DNA of 64,000 bases from positions 13,733,305 through 13,797,304 of the forward strand of contig NC_092631.1 of NCBI RefSeq assembly GCF_039555335.1, written 5' to 3'. Each line of letters starts with the position of its first letter. Within the stretch, counting starts at the first letter, position 1. Below the pieces are notes generated by a model. It was given only the letters and a program-made list of their open reading frames with translations, searched no databases and was not told where the DNA came from. Of the stretch, positions 51,201 to 60,200 are shown one piece after another. This stretch comes from Amphiura filiformis (lineage: Eukaryota; Echinodermata; Ophiuroidea; Amphilepidida; Amphiuridae). The translations under genes were made by a program, and so were the position numbers.

Positions 51201-54200
51201 GTGTGAAAGATTAAGATCACATCCTCCACAGGGGGTGTATGGATTTCAACTACAACAGTACAAGCTATACTGAAATCCGAGACGGTATTTCAATGACAAA
51301 GTCATAGTGTGTGAAATACAAATGTGTTTCAATAACAAAATTAGGCCATTTGGCCAAAATATGGACTTTTCCTCATATTTTTATCTTACCTTAACTTCTC
51401 CTTTCCTGATTTCCAGTGATCTGAGCAGCTGATTCTCTGATTTCTTGAAAGTCTTGTGCAGTTGATCTTGTAATAATCGTTCTCTCTGAATATTTAGCTC
51501 CTGCAAAATAATTGTTTAAAATTGTTAATGTTTACCATTAATGGTTTCTATAATTACTGCTTCTGAAATGCATTGTATGTCCAATTAAACACAGAAGCCA
51601 GAAAGCATGATATGTATATCACATTATCCAGTTTTCTTTAAAAACTAGTATAAAAGATTTATAACATAAATTGCAAACTAAATTTGTTGTTGGCCATAAA
51701 ACAACCTCCTATGTGTCACTGGCCCCTGAACATGTTTAAACCAAAATCTCCTGTGTAATCTCTTGGCAGTTTTGATTTAAACATGTTCAAGGGCCACAAG
51801 TACATAGGAGTTTTTTCCTGCCCAACAATGCTATGCTCTACCTTTTGTCGTCTTAGGTTTAAAGGTATGTGACCCAACAGCCTCATCCCCCATTTCTTCC
51901 ATCAAAACTTTGGTATCATCATAACCCCAGTGAAATTTTAAGGCCTGAAACAAATTTGGTTTACATGGTAGTTTGTTGGTTACCACCCCAGAAGTTGTGT
52001 AGGCCTACTGTTCTATGGGCCACTGTGATACACATATTTGCTTCTAGGGCACGGTGGCTCAGTGGTTACGGCCTTGTACTCATAATCTGAGAGCTTGCTT
52101 GATGTGCATGGGTTTGAGTCCCGTCCCACCACCGTGTTGCGCCCTTGGGCAAGGCGCTTTGCCTCGCTTGCCTCACCCCACCCAGGTGCAATGGGAAGCT
52201 GTTAGGGGTTGTCACAGTCGTTGTACTGATGAACCCTGCGCCAATTGTATGCTGCAAACGTGGTTCCGACAAATTCTAATGACGGCAGGGGTAGCATTAA
52301 GGCCCGAAAGTCTGGGGTTGTTTTTCCCTGTTTTTCACTCCCGAGCTTGCAGAAAATCCAAATACATGGGGTGAAAATTAAATCTTGGGGTGAAAAATAT
52401 TTTGCAGTGTAGTCAGGGGTAGGAGTAAGGTGCAAAAGTAGAGGGTCAGAGTTCATCCGCGAGCTTGCACATATTCCCAATATAGAGGGTGAAAAATTAA
52501 TGTTTTTTAAATTTAGGGGGTCATTCACCCCCGATCCGGGGTTAACGCTACCCCTGAATGACGGCGGAATAAATGTAAAGCGCTTTGAGGCTGTTTACGG
52601 CATAAAGCGCTATATAAATATCTACATTTATTTATTTTTATTTTGCTTCTAGAATCCAAACTGATGGAGCAATTTAACTCAAAACTTGGAATAAGAATGT
52701 TTGGGTAATGGATGGGCCTCAATGTGAGGTAGAAAACACATTTATTGATTATCTCTCTCGATCTTACTTTTCTTAATTAACGCTATCTTAAGGGTGTACT
52801 GCACCCTTGGCCAATTTTGTGCCTATTTTTGCATTTTTCTCAAAAATTATAGCGCATTGGTGACAAGTAAGATATGTATATTTTAGGGGCAACTACTGCA
52901 CTGAAAATTCAGCAACTTAAGGCAAATAGTTATTGATTTATTGATCAAATATTGGTTTTCCCTCATTTTTGACTGTAACTCCACAACTATTGTCTGTGCT
53001 GAAATAAAATTTCCAGTGCAGTAGTTATAGTCCTTGCCCCTAAAATATACATATCTTACCTTGTCACCAATGCACTATAATTTTTGAGAACAATGCAAAA
53101 ATAGGCACAAAATTAGGCAGAGGTGTAGTACCCCCTTAATAATTTATGTGTAATACTTTGTATGCAATTTTTTGATGTACAAATTGTGAAAAATTACTGA
53201 ATATACTTTGGATTAATTTAATGTGATTGTGATTTGTGACTTAATGTAAAGGAAGAACAAGAAATTCTTCCATTTTTGTGATTGTCAAGTGACTAGTGGA
53301 TGTTAGTGAACTGAATATACTCTTCAAGAAGGAAGAGGTGCTCCTACACAAAAGGAGGAATTTCCAATTCAAAACAAAACAAAACAATATGGCCAGTGTG
53401 TCATGATGTTATTTAAAAAAAAATTGAATTGAATTGAAGTGAATTAAAACAATTAAAACCAAATAATAACACTAAACTTTCCAGGAACCACTCCAATAAC
53501 CCACCTCCATTCTGGCTAGTTCTTTACGCTTATCCTTCATAGTTTTGGTGACATGGCGCTTGGCTCGTTCTTCCCTCAGGAGAATATCTTCTTGTCGTTT
53601 TCGTGCAAGGATCGCTTCTTGCTGCTGGTAGGCAATGTGCTCATCACGAAGGCGTCGCTCTTCTTCCTACATGATGTAATCAGCAAACAATTAGTTTAAT
53701 CGGCAATAATCACAGAAAACACAAATAAATACTATCCATATATGAACCGTAAATCATTTTTTGACCATTACAGGACTGAAAAAAATTTACTTTACTTTCA
53801 GTAGGGTGGCCACAATGCTAGCTATTGTGTGTACCCCTGCCTACATACACAATGTATGGTGGAAATTGTAACAGATTCTGCAGCAGTTGGAAAACTTTTG
53901 GGCATTTTGAATTCCATATAATTTGTCTCCTAGTAACTTCTGTGCAAACCCGACTACCTAATTAGATAGAAAATTTTCTGCTCGTAATGAAGGTGAATAT
54001 AGCATTTTTGTACGGTCACGCATAAAAAAGTTACGCACAAAATAAATGTTTTCAAAAGATGTACAATTATGCTATATTCAGTTTTACAATCTAGACCCTC
54101 AGAGCAAAATCCTGTGCAAAAATCAGACAATTTGGTTGTGTAGTTTAGGAAATACAGGCCTTTGAAGGTCATAATTGGCACATAATAGCGCCCTCAATGG

Positions 54201-57200
54201 TGAAAATCACACATATTTTACCTTAAAAGTCCTGGCAAAAGAGTTATTTTTGTGATTTCAGCCATTTTAAAATTGTTGTAAAGAAGCAAATATAGCAATT
54301 ATGACCCTGGATTTTTAATATTTGCATAAATGAACATTAAATATTAAACAAAAACAATACATCTCATGCCTTCTTTGGCTTTATTCCCACAATTATCGCT
54401 TCATGAATATGCAAATTTATGACAAAATCAGGATTTTCCTAAAAATGGGGTAAAAATGGCCACTTTTGTGAATCTTTAAAAGACTGTATCTTCGCAACGG
54501 ATTGTCTGATTGAGTTGATTCAAAAGGTTTTTTAAATCATTTTGCAAAAGGAACAATCCTGACAGAAAAAGTAATTCCAGGGGTGGGTTTGAAATTTTCA
54601 TGTGACCACCCTACTTTCAGTGAGGGTGAATAATTGAATAATAATAACCAACACTATTTGGTGAATATGATAATGCTGTGGAACATAGTCTACAGCATAG
54701 TTTACGATTAGGTAAAAGTTACAAAAAGAGACTAATGTTGATTGTTCAATGGTTCACATACATGTATATTGCAGTGCCCTGCGTGTGTGTGTATATCACC
54801 TATCCCAAATTATAGAGTGTTAAGGCCATGTCATGCTAACAGTCACAGCGTGCGATTCAAAAATGGATAGTGATCAAACACTGGTAGCATTTCCACAATC
54901 ACTACCAGCGTGTAATTGCGGCTAGCGACATACCAGGGGGGGGTACTCAAGTTCGGTTTTGGTAGGGACGTGCCGCTGAGATTTTGGAAGTAGACCCATA
55001 AATATACCAATTTGTCAAGAAATTTGGACCCATTGATATACAAAAATACAAAATTTTCGGCCGAATTTACCCAAAATTGTCTTAGTTTTTACAAATTTTC
55101 CCAAAATTTTGGGAAAATTTTGCTAGATTAAGGAAAAATTGGGCTGTTTTCTGAAAAAATTTAGAAAATTTTGAAAAAAGGACCCATTCATATACCAAAA
55201 TAGGCTTTGAAAAAGGGGTCATTGATATACCAGAAGGCTGAAAATGCTACCCATGTTTATGCACGTCCCCGTATGGTCATTTGTACTGAGTACCCCCGGG
55301 GTGACATAGCAACAATGTTGCTTTCAAGTCAACTGCTTATGACTTGACCCTAGAGCATGCTATCTACCAGGTATCAGCAATCGCCTCTCCAATAAGTGAC
55401 ATCACAAAACAAACACTACACTCCTTGCGATTGGCTAGTATGGTATGGGCATTAGTGCAGCATGCTAATGTACTTGCATTGGAAACGGCTATGATGTGAC
55501 CAACTTTCCATTTCATTGATCTCTTATTCGTACACTCTTATATAGCGAGAACCAATCAGAGCAAGCATTAGAAAAATGCTAGGCATTTATTAACCCATAA
55601 TTGTATTTTGTTATTTGTTATAGAAAGACAAGAAACTGAAACTGAATATGATACACTGTGGTGTCATTTGGAAACTGTACTATTCTGAGACCGAGTGAAA
55701 TGAACAAGCTGAATTTTGAATGACCAAATAATAGAATATGTCAAATTGGTTGTTAATATAAAAAAACAAACACATTACTCGATAACTGGGTCAAACACTG
55801 ACTCCATAAACCCTTTCCTGTTAAATACTCAGAAGATTGAAAGATCATACCTGGACTTCTTCTAGTGATATATTGCCAATCATCAAAACATCATCTTTGA
55901 TGTCATCTTCAAACCGAGTGATGTAGGGATCAATAGGTTCCTCTTCCATCTCAATTTTTAAACTGGAGATAGTCTTGTAGTTAGGCTCATGCTCTGGTCT
56001 CTTGAAGAGCTCTGGAGGAGCTCTCTCTGCTTCTAAGTCAGACTCTCCACCATCCAATTCATCCATCAGTTTTGTGAGGTCTGGAAGATTCTCCTGACTT
56101 GGAGGCTCTGTAATAAAACATCAACAGAAAACATAAAGAATTATATAACTCTACAAAGATTCTTGGCATTGATTGGTGTACCAATATTGATCATTTTTGC
56201 TATTTTTAACACCAGCTACAAAAAGACTACTATTGCACAAGTGCATTTTTCTTCTCCTTCGTGCTAAATTTTGGTTGTGCGCCATAGCACGACTGACTAT
56301 TGGCACCTGTGTGAAGCACTGTTGTACCACACTGTTGTGACAATATCGCGCTCTGCGGTTCTTAAAATGCGTGTTCAATAACAAAAGCAGTCAAAAGGTC
56401 AATTTGGACACAACTGCGCAGTCTCAATGTAACCAGATTCTGGTTGTAATGTAAAGTTCGACATTTTTTTATCATACAAATTTCTCCGCAATCAACCCAG
56501 AAAGTTGATGAATGAGGACAACAGTCTAAGGTGTGGTCCTGTTATACCACCTACCATATTGATATTCTGGTTCCGGGTCCATATCAATGCCATATTCCTT
56601 GGGATCTACATCATCAGCCACACCCTCCATATCGACTGTATGCATTGACAGGTCTATCTCTGGTTGCCCAACATCATCTCCTCCACTCATATGCAACCTT
56701 GGTTTCTTCTCTTCTGTCTCCATTGCATCATCTGCTTGTGGTTTCTCAGAATCACCATCCTCTTTTGGTTCTGCTGTGGTGTTACTTTGTTTCTCAACTT
56801 CTGCAATATAATAATAAATTGGCACAACCACTGACTGTGTAAATTGGAAACCAAGAGTATGTGGGGAGTTATTTAGGGGTTAAATTTGACAAGAAGATTC
56901 TTTTGATATTTGGCCAATATATGCAAATATGCACCTCAAAACATGCAATTATGATTTGTTCTAATCTTATTTATTGTTATCAACACACCCGTAGCCAGGT
57001 GCAGGGAGCAAGGGCTATAATTTTTTTCCCCAAAAAAAGCGGACCTTTTGATAAATTTTCTACAGAAAAAAGTGGACCTTTTAAATGTCAGAAAATTATT
57101 AAGTAGAAGTTAATTGCAATTAGACAAATTGATGTGACAATACAATCATGCACACACACACAAGGCCAACGTTCTGTCCTGTACACATGATATTATGTAA

Positions 57201-60200
57201 TACATTTTTATATGTTGACATGATCTTTTAAAGAAGAAAAAAAAACACAATGTTACTGATGTAGTGTTATGGTATTTGTGTGCAGCATCCTTTTTATGCA
57301 TAAAAGTGTACGGACCTAAATCACTACAATCTGCACACTACTGAAATAATACTCTCTACTAGACACAGCTATTCAAGCTAAATTATCTTAGCATATATAT
57401 ATAATTTGATTGAGTGTGATGATTTATACACAGTCTGCAACTTAAGTATATACAACTCTGACTATGTCCACTGCAGCTTAGATCGGGGGCAAGTCCATAT
57501 AAAGGGGCAGGCCAAATTTAGTTCTTAAAACTTACAAGCAAAAATAAATCACACCTATTTTATAATACAATATTGCATGATTCCTCCTCTGTAAGATGCA
57601 AAAAGTAAAAGTTACAGCTATACAACTGGATGGAGTGGCCAATTCTTTTTTTTTTTTTTTTGCCGGGGAGCTAGACCACTGTATGCCCCTCTCTCCCTCC
57701 CCTGTCTACTCACTGCTATAATCCCCCCCCTCCCACCATCTGACAATACCACTCTGACCATCCATCCCTTCTTTTACACATGCTACAACAGCACTTAAAG
57801 CCATATACGGTCTTTTAGAATAATTTTGGTAAATTTTTTCAAACTTGATTTTTTGGCATATTTGTAATGTTTACACATGTGACATGTCCCAACTTACACC
57901 TAATTGGACTCAGCCAAATTCATTGTGTTTTTAAGAAAACAGAGCAAGTTTCAGAATTAAAATCACCACAGTGAAGCAGCTAAGATAGTAAGTGAATTTT
58001 TTTTTCATTTTACCTCATTAGTTTGGCTTAAGGTGGTACTACACCCCCTGATCAATTTTATGTATAATTTTGCATTTTTCTCAAAAAATAACTACACACT
58101 GGTAACAAAAGTTATGTATATTATAGGGGCAAGGAATCCAATTAATTGATTCAAGATAAGTGGTTCATTATATAATGTTAAGAAATGAGGTACATTCTAG
58201 CGGTACAGCTCAACTTACCGTACTTTGCCTAACCAGACAGTCCATGCCAAAATTGTTACTACACCTTTACATTTCATCGAATCTCTTTTTGATGTCTGTC
58301 ATTTTGAACATCACACTTGAAAGATGTATGCTATGTAGAAACTTTATTTTGCAATTTCATAATTTGCATATTATTAGCATATTTGCAAGAAAAAACATGA
58401 AAATCAATAAATACCTATATTTTTCACAATTTCAATATTTTATTAGAAATTAAGCATGTAGGCCGTTTGTTATGACTTGATGAATGAAGCTGTTAAAACA
58501 GATTTTGATATTTTTGCTTATTTTTCCTTTTTGTCCCAGAATGTGTAAAATCAACATTTTTGGATGACCTATATTTTCTTTGAATATTTATCAAATTTCT
58601 TAATTTAGGTATAATACAGTGCAGAAAAAGATGTCAAAAAAATCTGTTAAAACAGATTTCCAATAAATTGTTCCATTTTCCATTTTGGGTTAAATACTCA
58701 ATTTTCATGCGCGGGATATTTGAAACATAAAATGAAAACATGTCCATTGCATTTTTCCTCGAGATGTACTATAATATCAAGGTTACGGATATATTATAAT
58801 CCCTTCTTATCTTCACTGATCCATCAGATACCTATTGTTATGAATGATCAATGAAAAGGTTCAGAACTTATCATAAATAATGTACCGCTTGTCTTGAGTC
58901 ACTGAAATTCCAGTGTATTAACTGGATTCCTTGCCCCTATAATATACATAACTTTTGTTACGAGTGTGTTATTATTTTTTGAGCAAATGCAAAAATAGTC
59001 ACACATTTATCATGGGGTGTAGTACCACCTTAAACTGACCAGAAAACTTTCCTGACAGTTGTTACTAATGTTTTATAATATTTGGCAAAGAACAACCAAA
59101 TTAAAATTTGATAGAAATCGTACAACAAGGCTTTAAGATATGAGGACAAAATTATTTTTAAAAATACAAACCAACTGTGCGATAAAATTCCACAGATGAT
59201 GTTGGTCTTGACCCTGCCAATTTCGATGATGTTGGTCTTGAACCTGGTAATTTTGCAGAGGTTAGTCTTGACCCTGCCAATTTAGATGATGCTGGTCTGG
59301 ACCCTGGTAGTTTTATTGCTCCATCTGGCTCAGTTCCCCCATCAATCTGCAGTGGTTCTGGACTCTTTGGTTTTGCCTCCACATCTGCAGTCTCTTCCTC
59401 AGACTTTCCTTGTTTGCTAGCTGTACCTGGCCTGTCATCTTGTGATGTTAGTGGTTCAGCAGTTGGTTGAGGCTGTTCTGTTAGCTGAGGGTCTTCCTCC
59501 TCTGTAGGATTTTTACATAATGGAACAATAATAAAAGATAATATCAGAAGTAAGAACAAGAACGGCTGCTACTTGAGCATCAACTGGTATACAAGACCTA
59601 ATAAAAATATTTTTGGTTACTTCTTGACAATTAAACTTCCCAGAATGCATTGCTGAATATGATTTCTTCTTTCAATACTTCTTGAATGTTATTATATCAG
59701 GCTAAAAATTTTATGTGGAAAAATAGTCAAAATTATTTAGATGATGGATGGCATTTCCTCCCAACTACCTACACTTCAAGTACTTATCAATAGATTTATA
59801 AAGTTTACTTTGAGGATGTTGAATGTCAAATGTCAAAAATATCAATTTTTAATAATTTGTCATAAAATTTGTATATCGTGAATTTCAAAAAATTAAAATT
59901 AATTGATATCAGAAGGACATTCCTTGTATTCAGAATGCAATCCTATATGTCTGATGTGTTCTCAGGCCCCACAAAAAAATACTGTGCCAAGGTGGGTGAC
60001 CGTCCCCTTAAAGTACTTTTGGTATAAGAAATAATATTCCCCACTCACCTAGGTTCCTTTTGCTCTTCTTCTTTCCTTTTCCTTTCTTACCCTTCTTGCC
60101 CTTGGGTTCATCTTGTTCTGGTAGTGGTTCAGCTGATTCAGGCTCGGCTGTAGCTGTATCATCAGCTGGTTGGGGCTGTTCTGTTAGCTGAGGGTCTTCC

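Noticed and set aside
52048-52130. A functional tRNA gene
   Set aside because: Box A and box B are present, but the element has a SINE tail and an 11-bp target duplication, and no proper acceptor stem.
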